Shown here piece after piece: positions 41,891-51,022 of a stretch of 64,000 nucleotides of DNA (the stretch's first letter is position 1; every line of letters begins with the position of its first letter). Below the pieces are notes generated by a model. That model saw only the letters and a list, made by a program, of their open reading frames with translations. It searched no databases and was not told the DNA's origin. The position numbers were made by a program, and so were the translations under genes. Source of the DNA: Alteribacter populi (GTDB lineage Bacteria > Bacillota > Bacilli > Bacillales > Salisediminibacteriaceae); NCBI RefSeq assembly GCF_002352765.1, contig NZ_KZ293963.1, forward strand, positions 1,076,368-1,140,367, written 5' to 3'.

Positions 41891-42603
41891 GAAAGACTCT
41901 CACCTTCTTCAAAGTAAGGGTCAAGAACGATTTCATTTTTCTTTTCCATCCGGACTTCGACATTCTCATTGACAAGTTGGTCCCGAACTCCACCTGATAA
42001 ATTCAACGCCAATTCTAATTGTTCACTATCCCCAATGGCTGTAATGACAAACGGGGCAAATGAACGCTGACCATCAATTTCAATCACAGGCCCGATACAC
42101 TGAATATAGGATTGGTGATTCACACGGTGCCCATTTACTGCAATGGCTTCTGCCCCTGTGACAATCAATTCGTCAATCACTTGCTGGACATGCTGCTCAT
42201 GTACGATAAAATTATTAGCGTGTTGATCTTCAGGTATATATTCGGCATCATCGAGTCGAACTTCAATCCCTTCGCCTTTCACCGCGACTGCTCCTGTGAT
42301 CATTCTCAATTTATCCATGTCTTCAACCAAATTAAAATTCCGTCTTTCATGGTTTGCCACGTCTTCTTCTACACGATTCATTTCAGTCTGAATGATCCGT
42401 AGCTCTTCCGTTAAGTTTCGATTAAGAGATTGTTGAATTAAAATCTCATTCCTTAATTCATCTTCCACTTCCCACTGGGAATTGGTCATCGTTTCTGAAG
42501 AGCCATTGTCATTTGTTAGCTGAAATGAAAAAGCAAGAATAAAACCGGCAACCAATAGCACGAAAGACAAAATGACAACATTACTCTTCAGTTTCACCTT
42601 CAT
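41887..42603 (-). CDS. ylxW: DUF881 protein YlxW
   Basis: About 238 residues with a membrane anchor (about 7-25), coiled coil (VEDELRNEILIQQSLNRNL) and DUF881 domain (KGEGIEVRLDDAEYI, VIDELIVTGAEAIAVNG). The start is uncertain: the ATG at 42603 is only three bases from GGAGG, whereas the GTG at 42597 is spaced nine bases and may be the true start. Either way it overlaps the divIB end. It has the same family and likely the same membrane role as ylxX. Confidence 0.88.
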   Translation of the reverse strand: MKVKLKSNVVILSFVLLVAGFILAFSFQLTNDNGSSETMTNSQWEVEDELRNEILIQQSLNRNLTEELRIIQTEMNRVEEDVANHERRNFNLVEDMDKLRMITGAVAVKGEGIEVRLDDAEYIPEDQHANNFIVHEQHVQQVIDELIVTGAEAIAVNGHRVNHQSYIQCIGPVIEIDGQRSFAPFVITAIGDSEQLELALNLSGGVRDQLVNENVEVRMEKKNEIVLDPYFEEGESLS

Positions 42604-43357
42604 CTTCCTCCCCGGTATAACTTTCAAAATAAGGACTCATTCTCATATGGATTACACCTTCTTGATCTGCTTCTAACTCTTCAACAATTGAAGGGTAGGG
42701 TGTAATTCTCTCTGAAAAATTCCTTAAAGTTGAATGAACTTCAAACCCATCATTCATAAAAACTTTCAGCTGTAACGGATCATTATCTGCTGGGGATAAG
42801 TGGATTTCTGAGATACGTTGATGTAGACTACCAGAAAGAATAGTAAGTTCTGAAGCTATTTCCCTCAGTTCCCCTTCTTGTGAGAAACCATAAATAACAG
42901 GTGCATCATACGGTTGTTCACGCCTGTCCGTTTCTCTTAATATATCACCAGTCTCCAAAACAGGAAGGTAGGAATCGTCTTCTACCACATAGGCAATACG
43001 GCTCAGTTCATCCATTTGAATGACGATTGTATTCGGTAGCCTTCTTGATAAAGTAACAGTGCCTATCTCAGGGTGAGCTTCTAACCGTTCTTCAATCCCG
43101 TCTTTATCATAGCGCCAAATACTTACATCCTCTAATAAATTTGATAGAGAAGTAACTTCTTCCTCCGTAACATGTTGATTTCCAATCACCTCTACTTCTT
43201 TCACGTGACTGAAAGACGATTGGAAATAGATTACCATTGTCATTAAAAGAAAGAATACAGAAACATATAAAATTAAACGTCGGTTTGCCCGTTGCTTGCG
43301 ACGCTCTTTTAATGTAGGAATTCTCTCTTCAATTTCAACAACTTTTTTCTTCTCCAT
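42581..43357 (-). CDS. divIB: Cell division protein DivIB (FtsQ)
   Basis: Bitopic divisome protein that works with FtsL and DivIC to control septal synthesis. In its 258 residues, a basic cytoplasmic part and a transmembrane helix at about 28-47 precede the POTRA domain (VKEVEVIGNQHVTEEEVTSL) and the beta domain (LPNTIVIQMDELSRIAYV). The last 12 residues are acidic (TGEEDEGETEE). The ATG at 43357 follows AATGGAGG. Confidence 0.94.
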   Translation of the reverse strand: MEKKKVVEIEERIPTLKERRKQRANRRLILYVSVFFLLMTMVIYFQSSFSHVKEVEVIGNQHVTEEEVTSLSNLLEDVSIWRYDKDGIEERLEAHPEIGTVTLSRRLPNTIVIQMDELSRIAYVVEDDSYLPVLETGDILRETDRREQPYDAPVIYGFSQEGELREIASELTILSGSLHQRISEIHLSPADNDPLQLKVFMNDGFEVHSTLRNFSERITPYPSIVEELEADQEGVIHMRMSPYFESYTGEEDEGETEE

Positions 43358-43498
43358 ATTCGTCTTCCTCCATTATTAAGCAGGCATTAACTAAAAATCT
43401 TCACGGTTTTGGTCAAAGGAATGTGTTTTAAACACGGTTACTTCACCATCGTTTAATGGCTTGTACCACAACCGTTAATTAACAGGCTAGCGGGTTCG

Positions 43499-44407
43499 TT
43501 ATTGAACTTCCCCCACCCATTCGACTTCTGTCGCCATCTTAATATCGTATTCTCTAGAGATAGTATCCTTTATATGATTGATGAGCTTAAGAACATCTTT
43601 TGCCGTCGCATCCCCTTTGTTTACGATGAAGTTGGCGTGCATCGTGGAAATTTGTGCTCCACCTATCGAATAGCCTTTTAGACCAGATTGCTCGATAAGC
43701 TGCCCAGCATAATGAGGGAGTGGGTTACGGAAAACACTGCCGCAGCATGGGTAATTCCAAGGTTGTGATTGGCGTCGGTAGTCTTTATTTTTCTGCAAAG
43801 TTGCTCTGACCTGCTCTTTATCTCCTTTTGACAAGCCAAATTCTGCTTCGATACATATACCGCGCTCACTTTGTAACTTAGTTGTTCGATACGAAAATGC
43901 CATTTCTTCACGATCAATCCATTTAAATGTACCATCAGGATATAAAATATGAGCACGGATAAAGATGTTTGAGATATCTGATCCATGGGCCCCGGCATTC
44001 ATAAAGACAGCGCCCCCGACCGTTCCCGGAATCCCACCTGCAAACTCTAATCCGCTAAAGCCCTCCTTACTCATTAGCGTAGCAAGTTTAATAAGCGAAA
44101 CCCCACCGCCCGCTCGAACTCTTGACCCTTCCAGCTTTATATCTGCTAATTCTTCGGTCAATTTAATTATCACTCCATGAAACCCTTCGTCTGATACGAG
44201 GAGGTTCGAACCCTTGCCAATTACAAACCATTCGACCTGAGACTTTTTGATAAACTCGACAGCTTTTTTTAATGCTTCCACGTGACCCGGAACAAAGAAT
44301 AATGAAGCTGGTCCGCCAATCTTCCAGGTAGTATGGTTTTTTAGTGGTTCATTTTCTTTGATTTCTCCATCTTGAAGCCGTTCCAGTTTTTCTTTTAATG
44401 CCTTCAC
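43499..44407 (-). CDS. murB: UDP-N-acetylenolpyruvoylglucosamine reductase
   Basis: Second step of UDP-MurNAc synthesis, with FAD and NADPH. The 302-residue type IIb enzyme has KNHTTWKIGGPASLF, the FAD loop IGKGSNLLVSDEGF, GIPGTVGGAVFMNAGAHG and the catalytic Ser in CCGSVFRNP. The start is GTG at 44407; the SD is not strong (GGGGTGG). It lies 20 bases after murG. Confidence 0.95.
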   Translation of the reverse strand: MKALKEKLERLQDGEIKENEPLKNHTTWKIGGPASLFFVPGHVEALKKAVEFIKKSQVEWFVIGKGSNLLVSDEGFHGVIIKLTEELADIKLEGSRVRAGGGVSLIKLATLMSKEGFSGLEFAGGIPGTVGGAVFMNAGAHGSDISNIFIRAHILYPDGTFKWIDREEMAFSYRTTKLQSERGICIEAEFGLSKGDKEQVRATLQKNKDYRRQSQPWNYPCCGSVFRNPLPHYAGQLIEQSGLKGYSIGGAQISTMHANFIVNKGDATAKDVLKLINHIKDTISREYDIKMATEVEWVGEVQ

Positions 44408-44427
44408 CTTTCGCCACCCCGTTCCAG

Positions 44428-45534
44428 CTATTGTTTTTCAGCTATAACTTCTTCCATTAGCTTCCTCAAAGTAGTTGCTGCTTCTGGAGTTCCCATGGCC
44501 TTTGCTGCTTCGTGCATGACTTGCCAGTTTTCTTTTTCAAGACTCGCATCCATTTCTTGAACGAGGCGATCGGCAGACAATTCTTTTTCCACGATCACTT
44601 TGGCTGCCCCGTTGTTTTCAAGAGCCCGAGCATTTTTTTCCTGATGATTATTTGTTACATACGGGCTCGGAACTAGCAATGAAGGCAGTCCGAGAGCCGT
44701 CGTTTCTGACAGCGTAGTTGCACCAGCTCTGGCTACTAAAAGATCGACGTGCTTTAACACTTGAGGCATATCGTGAATAAACGGAACACAGACGATATTG
44801 GTTAGCTCTCCAAATGTTGTTAATTCGGATTTAATTGACTCGTAATGAACGTCTCCTGTCACATAAAGACATTGAAAAGGTTTATCCTTCAATGCAGGTA
44901 CTGCTTGTAAAAATGCTTCATTAATTGGCTTTGCACCGCGGCTCCCTCCAACAATTAACACTGTTTTTTGGTTCGGATCAAGCCCAAGCTCTGTTAGGCG
45001 CCCGCCGCTTTTTTCTAGGGACGCTTCATACACTTGTTGAGCGCGCGGGTTTCCAGTAAGTGCCACTTTTTCTTTAGGGAAAAAGGTTTTAGAGGCTTCA
45101 AAAGAAATAGCGACACGGTCCACGTATTTACTTAAAAACTTATTAGTTAAACCGGGAACGCTATTTTGTTCATGTATGAGTGTTGGAATTCGTTGTTTAG
45201 CAGCTGCAAAAACGACCGGACCACAAACATAGCCTCCTGTACCAATAACGACATCAGGGTGAAAATCACGAATGTACCTTTTAGCTGTAGATACTGCTTT
45301 TAAAAATCTGAGTACTGTTTTTACATTTTCAACGGACAATTTTCTTCTAAATCCCGAAATTGTTACCGTTTTAAAGGGAATTTGATTATCAGGAACAATT
45401 CTTGATTCAAGACCGTTATCTGATCCGATATATAAAAATTCCGCATTCGGTATTTCTTTTTTTATTTGTTCAATTAACGCGAGAGCAGGATAAATATGTC
45501 CGCCTGTTCCTCCGCCAGATATAAGTACTTTCAT
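44428..45534 (-). CDS. murG: Lipid II synthase MurG
   Basis: GT-B glycosyltransferase that adds GlcNAc to lipid I on the inner membrane face. In its 368 residues, the N-terminal glycine-rich loop SGGGTGGHIYPALAL, GTGGYVCGPVVFAA and the UDP-GlcNAc-binding LVARAGATTLSETTALGLP are present. The ATG at 45534 follows TTTTGGAGG. A 497-base gap with a terminator and a repeat separates it from spoVE, so it may have its own promoter. Confidence 0.96.
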   Translation of the reverse strand: MKVLISGGGTGGHIYPALALIEQIKKEIPNAEFLYIGSDNGLESRIVPDNQIPFKTVTISGFRRKLSVENVKTVLRFLKAVSTAKRYIRDFHPDVVIGTGGYVCGPVVFAAAKQRIPTLIHEQNSVPGLTNKFLSKYVDRVAISFEASKTFFPKEKVALTGNPRAQQVYEASLEKSGGRLTELGLDPNQKTVLIVGGSRGAKPINEAFLQAVPALKDKPFQCLYVTGDVHYESIKSELTTFGELTNIVCVPFIHDMPQVLKHVDLLVARAGATTLSETTALGLPSLLVPSPYVTNNHQEKNARALENNGAAKVIVEKELSADRLVQEMDASLEKENWQVMHEAAKAMGTPEAATTLRKLMEEVIAEKQ

Positions 45535-45675
45535 AAACTACCTCCAAAATGGTTCTTCCTTCTTATTATAGCTTAAATGCGAAAATCTTGATATGAGATA
45601 TGAAAAATGTGGATATTTTTTTGAACTTTTTTTGAGCTTGAAAACCAGCTTTTATTTTTACAATGTTTTTCTATA

Positions 45676-45880
45676 AGTGCGTGTTCAAAAGGAGCATAAA
45701 AAGAGCCGAGTAGGTCGAGGAAGTCTTCGAGCACCAGAGCGACAAGCAAAGACTCTGATGTTAATACACGAGGAGCGGGGAAGCGAGAGTTCTTCCCTAG
45801 GATGGGCTGACTCCTGCGTTCGCCACAGGACGTGGCGGTATTTAACAGGAGATCCTATTCTACGACTGCTATTTTGCACA
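45676..45880 (+). repeat. Dispersed repeat, family C copy 3 (3' end truncated)
   Basis: Starts AGTGCGTGTTCAAAAGG and carries AAAGAGCCGAGTAGGTCGAGG, CCTAGGATGGGCTGACTCC, GCGTTCGCCACAGGACGTGG and CAGGAGATCCTATTCTACGA. About 80 bases match copy 1 (889-1180, opposite strand). The expected closing arm CTTTTTGAACA is missing after GCTATTTTGCAC, so the right end is lost. It occupies most of the spoVE-murG spacer. Confidence 0.65.
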
Positions 45881-45948
45881 GCCTTCCGCTCTTTCGTTTC
45901 ATAAATCAATAACGACAGTCTATGCGACCTTTTAACCAATGAAAATGA

Positions 45949-45977
45949 AAAAAGCCCTGCTTGAAAATAGCAAGGAC
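45949..45977 (-). terminator. Terminator downstream of spoVE
   Basis: GTCCTTGCT and AGCAGGGC pair with one bulge around ATTTTCA on the minus strand and are followed by TTTTTTC. It lies 55 bases past the spoVE stop and should partly separate murG from the upstream cluster. Confidence 0.7.
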
Positions 45978-46031
45978 CCTGGTTTTAATCGGCTGTTTTC
46001 GTAATGTTTGTTGCGCGGGTTTTGTTACCTG

Positions 46032-47159
46032 TTATGCCCTAGCAAAACGACTAACACTGAGTAGAATACCGATCGATGAAAGCATTAATGTTAATGAGGA
46101 ACCTCCGTAGCTGAGTAATGGCAACGTAATCCCCGTAACTGGCATCAGTCCTGTAACGACGCCGATGTTAATCATCACTTGAATCGCAATCATTCCAATA
46201 ATTCCAGTAGCTAAAAACGTGCCGAACAAGTCAGGTGCATGCAAGGCAATACGCAACCCCCGCCATAACAATATGGCAAACAAAATTAAAACAAACACTC
46301 CTCCGATAAAGCCCAACTCTTCTGCTAATATTGCATAAATAAAGTCCGTTTGCGGCTCGGGTAAATAAAAGTATTTTTGTCTGCTTTCTCCTAATCCCAG
46401 TCCTAGCAAGCCGCCTGGGCCGATAGCATAAAGAGATTGAATGATTTGAAAGCCGCTTCCTAGCGGGTCTTGCCATGGATCCAAAAATGAAACAATTCGC
46501 ATCAGACGATAAGGTGCAGACAAAACCAGCCCAACTAGTCCACCTAGTCCTATCATGGCTAACACCAAAAAGTGAGAGGTTTTAGCTCCAGCGATAAAGA
46601 CCATGACCACACAAGTTAGTACCATTACCATACCCGTACCTAGGTCTGGCTGCAGCATGATTAACGCGAATGCGGTTAGAACGAGACCTAACGTAGGGAA
46701 TAAGCCTTTCTTCCAAGTCGTGATGTATTTTTGTTTTTCAGATAAGTATTTAGCCAGGAACACGATCATTGCGATTTTCATAAATTCCGAAGGCTGGATT
46801 GAAAATGCACCGACTCCGAGCCAGCTTTGGGCACCTCCGCGAACAAGTCCGACTCCAGGAATTAACACAATGACCAATAACCCAAAACAAACGACAAGCA
46901 AAAGCTTTGCCCACGACCGCCATGCCCAATAGTCAATCTGCATTAAAAATACCATAGCTATAATGCCTAGCGCAGCAAAAAACAACTGTCTTTTTAAAAA
47001 GAAAAACGAGTCAGCAAATTTAAAATCCGCCCATACAGCACTCGCACTATAAACCATGATCATTCCGACCGCTAATAAGGCAAGCGTTGCGGCAATTAAA
47101 ATAAAATCAGGTGTTGTTTTCGTTTTTGGCAATAGAGACACCCCAGTCTTTTCTTCCAT
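46032..47159 (-). CDS. spoVE: SpoVE, SEDS peptidoglycan polymerase
   Basis: FtsW/RodA/SpoVE family glycosyltransferase partnered with SpoVD for spore cortex synthesis. The 375-residue protein has ten membrane helices and the signatures VYSASAVWAD, GAFSIQPSEFMKIAM, QPDLGTGMVMV, LYAIGPGGLLGLGLGES and FIYAILAEELGFIGG. The ATG at 47159 has no clear SD; a TTG at 47132 behind GGGGTG is an alternative that matches the shorter B. subtilis N-terminus. Its dcw position identifies SpoVE rather than FtsW. Confidence 0.92.
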   Translation of the reverse strand: MEEKTGVSLLPKTKTTPDFILIAATLALLAVGMIMVYSASAVWADFKFADSFFFLKRQLFFAALGIIAMVFLMQIDYWAWRSWAKLLLVVCFGLLVIVLIPGVGLVRGGAQSWLGVGAFSIQPSEFMKIAMIVFLAKYLSEKQKYITTWKKGLFPTLGLVLTAFALIMLQPDLGTGMVMVLTCVVMVFIAGAKTSHFLVLAMIGLGGLVGLVLSAPYRLMRIVSFLDPWQDPLGSGFQIIQSLYAIGPGGLLGLGLGESRQKYFYLPEPQTDFIYAILAEELGFIGGVFVLILFAILLWRGLRIALHAPDLFGTFLATGIIGMIAIQVMINIGVVTGLMPVTGITLPLLSYGGSSLTLMLSSIGILLSVSRFARA

Positions 47160-47281
47160 CTATCTAATAGAGTGGATTCATAAAGGAGGAAAAAGAGCGA
47201 AAAAGTTCAGCTTTTAATCGCGAACTTTTCCAACTACCTCTCTATTACCGATTGTATGTGGTTATTGGACAAACATGACTA

Positions 47282-48637
47282 TTAGCTGTCCAATTTTTCA
47301 ACAGCTTCTATAAAACAATCGCCTCTAACTTCAAATGTCTTAAATTGGTCCCAGCTAGCGCATGCCGGAGATAAAAGTACGATATCCCCTTCACTAGATT
47401 CGGAGTAAGCTTTAGGTACCGCTTGTTCTAAAAAGTCTGCTTGGTAAACGGGTATCCCTGCTTCCTTTGTAACACGGGCAATCTTTTCAGATGTTTCTCC
47501 GTAGGTTACTACAGCACGAACTTTCCCTTTCAGCCAAGGAATCAGTTCATCAAATTCATTTCCGCGATCGAGTCCGCCGGCAATTAACACAACGGGTTGC
47601 GTAAATGCTTTTAAGGCTGTGATCGTAGCAGGGATATTTGTCGCTTTTGAGTTGTTATAAAACTTCCGGCCTTTAATACTCTTCAAATATTGCAATCTGT
47701 GCTTGACGCCACTGAAATTCTTTAAAACAAAAGCGATGCGATCAACCTCTGTCTGGTAATGACGAGCGACAAGTGCTGCTGCCATTGCATTCTCGATGTT
47801 ATGCTCACCTGGCAGTGACATCTCATCTCTATGAAGAATCGGTTCTCCATTGACAATTAAATCGTCATTTTCAATCCAAGCCCCTTCCGTTAGCTTTTCT
47901 TTCACGGAAAATGGCAAGAGCTTAGCTTGGACTCGTTCAGCCATCTCTCGAACTTGCAAATCGTCATAATTATAAACGATAACACTTTGTTCATTCAGGT
48001 TCTTAAATAACTGTCCTTTTGCATTAGCGTACGCTTCCCTGCTGCCGTGATAATCGAGGTGAGCATCGATCAAATTTAAGAGCACCGCTATCTCTGGCTT
48101 GAACGTATCAACTCCCATTAATTGAAAGCTGGAAAGTTCAGTGACCATGACGTTTTTTTCGGAAGCTTCTTGAGCGACTTCACAGCTTACCTTTCCAATG
48201 TTACCTGCAATAAGAGGATCATAAGAACTAAACTGAAGCATGTGATCAATCAGAGTTGTCGTGGTTGTTTTACCGTTCGAGCCAGTAATACCTACGATAG
48301 GCGCTTCACTTATCCGGTAGGCTAGCTCCACTTCGGTAATCACAGGGATGTCCTTTTGCAGAGCTTTTGCAACAAGGGGATTGTCATAGCGAATACCGGG
48401 ATTTTTAATGACAAAAGCCACTTGATCATGAACGAGAGATAAAGGGTGGTCACCGCATACTACGCGACACCCCTCTTTTTCTAACATTTGAGCCGCTTCG
48501 TTTTCTTCTAGCTGCTTTTGGTCATTCACTGTCACCCGAGCCCCTAATTTAAGGAGTAACCTGGCTGCTGCTGTCCCGCTTTTAGCAAGCCCTAACACGA
48601 GTACCTCTTGATTAACAAAGTCTCGCACATCTTTCAT
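47282..48637 (-). CDS. murD: UDP-MurNAc-L-alanine:D-glutamate ligase
   Basis: Adds D-Glu to UDP-MurNAc-L-Ala in the cytoplasm. The 451 residues comprise an N-terminal Rossmann domain (LVLGLAKSGTAAARLL), the ATP loop GITGSNGKTTTTTLI, the central HRLQYLKSIKGRKFYNNSKA and the C-terminal LLSPACASWDQF. The ATG at 48637 abuts the mraY stop and follows GAGGTG. Confidence 0.96.
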   Translation of the reverse strand: MKDVRDFVNQEVLVLGLAKSGTAAARLLLKLGARVTVNDQKQLEENEAAQMLEKEGCRVVCGDHPLSLVHDQVAFVIKNPGIRYDNPLVAKALQKDIPVITEVELAYRISEAPIVGITGSNGKTTTTTLIDHMLQFSSYDPLIAGNIGKVSCEVAQEASEKNVMVTELSSFQLMGVDTFKPEIAVLLNLIDAHLDYHGSREAYANAKGQLFKNLNEQSVIVYNYDDLQVREMAERVQAKLLPFSVKEKLTEGAWIENDDLIVNGEPILHRDEMSLPGEHNIENAMAAALVARHYQTEVDRIAFVLKNFSGVKHRLQYLKSIKGRKFYNNSKATNIPATITALKAFTQPVVLIAGGLDRGNEFDELIPWLKGKVRAVVTYGETSEKIARVTKEAGIPVYQADFLEQAVPKAYSESSEGDIVLLSPACASWDQFKTFEVRGDCFIEAVEKLDS

Positions 48638-49612
48638 TTACAACCACACCTCTAAATATATTCCCGCAACAGCGAATAAGATACCGACAAGCCAAAATGT
48701 AACGACCACGCGCCATTCACTCCACCCTGACAGTTCATAATGATGGTGAAGTGGACTCATCTTAAAGATTCGCTTTCCAGTCGTTTTAAAAGAGATAACT
48801 TGAATAATAACACTCAGCGTTTCAATAACGAAAACACCACCAATAATGACAAGCAGCAGTTCCGTTTTCGTTAATATCGCGATCGATGCCAAAGCTCCAC
48901 CGAGAGCTAGTGATCCCGTATCACCCATAAATACACGAGCAGGGTGGGCGTTGAACACTAAAAACCCAAGCACTGCGCCGACAACGGCAGCACTAAATAA
49001 AGAAACTGTAAACATAGAAGCTGAATAAGCGACAATCGCAAACGCCCCAAATGCAACTGCGGCTGTTCCTGCAACAAGTCCATCCAATCCATCTGTTAAA
49101 TTGACCGCATTAGACGCTCCCACTAACATGATGATAATAAGAGGAAAATAAAACCAACCGATATCTACAGAGAATGCCGTACCAGGTATGTGAATGTCTG
49201 TTGACAGTCCGCTCTGGAGAAGAACGACATAAAAAATTCCAGCAATAATAAGCTGACCTAAAAATTTCTGCTTGGACGTTAGTCCTAGGTTACGCTTTTT
49301 CGCTACTTTAATAAAATCATCTAGAAATCCTAACAAACCAAAGCCAAACGTCACAAGTATAACGAGGAAAATTTCTACATTTAAAGAATGAAATTTCCCA
49401 CCCATTACCAGTGTGGTCAAAATGATCGCTAAAATAATCATAATTCCACCCATCGTAGGTGTTCCTGTTTTTTTCTTGTGAGATTCTGGTCCCTCATCTC
49501 GAATGCTTTGCCCAAACTTCAAACGCCTTAAAAATGGAATGAATATCGGGGAAAGCACCACCGTTACGAGAAATGACATGATTAGTGCAAATAATAAACC
49601 TTGTTCCAGCAT
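48638..49612 (-). CDS. mraY: Phospho-MurNAc-pentapeptide transferase
   Basis: Makes lipid I from UDP-MurNAc-pentapeptide and undecaprenyl phosphate. The 324-residue protein has ten membrane helices and the loops KTGTPTMGGIMI, NLTDGLDGLVAG (catalytic Asp), FNAHPARVFMGDTGSLALGG and SPLHHHYELSGWSE. The ATG at 49612 follows GAAAGGGG. Confidence 0.97.
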   Translation of the reverse strand: MLEQGLLFALIMSFLVTVVLSPIFIPFLRRLKFGQSIRDEGPESHKKKTGTPTMGGIMIILAIILTTLVMGGKFHSLNVEIFLVILVTFGFGLLGFLDDFIKVAKKRNLGLTSKQKFLGQLIIAGIFYVVLLQSGLSTDIHIPGTAFSVDIGWFYFPLIIIMLVGASNAVNLTDGLDGLVAGTAAVAFGAFAIVAYSASMFTVSLFSAAVVGAVLGFLVFNAHPARVFMGDTGSLALGGALASIAILTKTELLLVIIGGVFVIETLSVIIQVISFKTTGKRIFKMSPLHHHYELSGWSEWRVVVTFWLVGILFAVAGIYLEVWL

Positions 49613-49651
49613 TTAAGGAACCCCTTTCTAGTACGTGTCAAACTACCTTTT

Positions 49652-51022
49652 CTAGCTGTGAATTAATTGTTCAATCAATTGTTCAAACTCCATGCCCCGC
49701 GAAGCTTTAAATAAAAATACAGTATCGGGTGCATTGAAGTGTTGTAATCGTTTCATTGCTTGTTTTTTATTTTCGTAGTGTTCAATATTCAGTGTATCGT
49801 CTTTTCGGCTCTTTAATGCCTCTGCAATCCAAAATGCTTTTTCACCAATCGTGACTACATTCATAGCTGTACCGACACAAGCACTCGCAACAGACTCATG
49901 TAACGTTTTTTCATGAACTCCCAACTCTAACATATCTCCTAGCACGACTACTTTGCGAGAGTAATCTTCCATTACCTTAACGGTTTCGATCGCGGCTTTC
50001 ATCGAAGTAGGACTTGCATTGTAAGCATCATTAATTAGTAGCGCCCCTGTTTCTGCTGTGAGTTGCTCCATTCTCATGCTTGTAACGGTTAAATTTTTCA
50101 AACCGTTCCTGGCATCTTCATCCGTTAAACCAAGGTGCGCTCCTAAAGCAATCGCGTAGAGGGCATTTTTCACATTGTGAGCACCTAAAACAGGAAGCTC
50201 AAACGCTTCGGGAATGCCCTTGACAGTAAAAGTTACACCTTGTGGCGTGTTTTGAATCGAGTGAGCATAGAAAAGAGCCTCTTCATGAAACCCGCACTCG
50301 ATGACAGATGTTTTCCATTCGCGGTTTAATAACATTTCATCTCCATCAAGAATGAGAACACCACTCGCTTTCATACCGTCAGTGATCTCACCTTTAGCCT
50401 CGGCTATCCCTTCTCTTGAACCAAGTTGCTCCATATGAGATTCTCCTATGTTTGTGATCACACCATAATGGGGTTCAACGAGCTCACTTAAAAATGAAAT
50501 TTCTCCTTTATGATTCATTCCCATTTCACAAATAAGGACATCTGTATCTTCTTGCATTCGTAAGACGGTTAACGGAAGGCCAATATGGTTATTATAATTC
50601 CCTTCTGTTTTATGGACATTGAGTCGTTCGCCCAATACAGATGCGATCATGTCCTTCGTCGTTGTTTTTCCATTTGAACCGGTAACCGCAATAACAGTAG
50701 GCCCTACTTGTTTTTTGTATGCTTCCGCTAATTGCTGCAACGCTTCTAACGTGTCTTCTACAAAGTAGACAGGGAAGTCATTTGGTAGCATATCCGGTAA
50801 TGGGACACCTTTTTGCCAGAACGTTCCGCTTGCTCCGCCTTCAATCGCAGCTTCTAAAAACTGATGACCATCAAATCTGTCACCAATAATTGGGACAAAC
50901 AAAGATCCTGCTTCAATTGTACGGGTATCGATGCTGACACCGTTAAAAGTATCAATGTTTGATCCTGTTTGATTTAGAGAAACCTTTTGTACCAGGGAAG
51001 AACTAAGGTTAAGCTTTTTCAT
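49652..51022 (-). CDS. murF: UDP-MurNAc-tripeptide:D-Ala-D-Ala ligase
   Basis: Completes the pentapeptide. The 456-residue protein has the Mur ligase ATP loop AVTGSNGKTTTKDMI, EMGMNHKGEISFLSELV and NDAYNASPTSMKAAI. The ATG at 51022 (MKKLNLSSS) is eight bases behind GGAGGCG and overlaps murE by 14 bases; the reading from 51052 lies in murE. In B. subtilis murF is elsewhere (ddl-murF), so its place here between murE and mraY is a distinguishing feature. Confidence 0.95.
   Translation of the reverse strand: MKKLNLSSSLVQKVSLNQTGSNIDTFNGVSIDTRTIEAGSLFVPIIGDRFDGHQFLEAAIEGGASGTFWQKGVPLPDMLPNDFPVYFVEDTLEALQQLAEAYKKQVGPTVIAVTGSNGKTTTKDMIASVLGERLNVHKTEGNYNNHIGLPLTVLRMQEDTDVLICEMGMNHKGEISFLSELVEPHYGVITNIGESHMEQLGSREGIAEAKGEITDGMKASGVLILDGDEMLLNREWKTSVIECGFHEEALFYAHSIQNTPQGVTFTVKGIPEAFELPVLGAHNVKNALYAIALGAHLGLTDEDARNGLKNLTVTSMRMEQLTAETGALLINDAYNASPTSMKAAIETVKVMEDYSRKVVVLGDMLELGVHEKTLHESVASACVGTAMNVVTIGEKAFWIAEALKSRKDDTLNIEHYENKKQAMKRLQHFNAPDTVFLFKASRGMEFEQLIEQLIHS

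Noticed and set aside
45677..45939. ORFs on both strands in the spoVE-murG spacer
   Set aside because: They are explained by the family C repeat; no SD and no recognisable domain.
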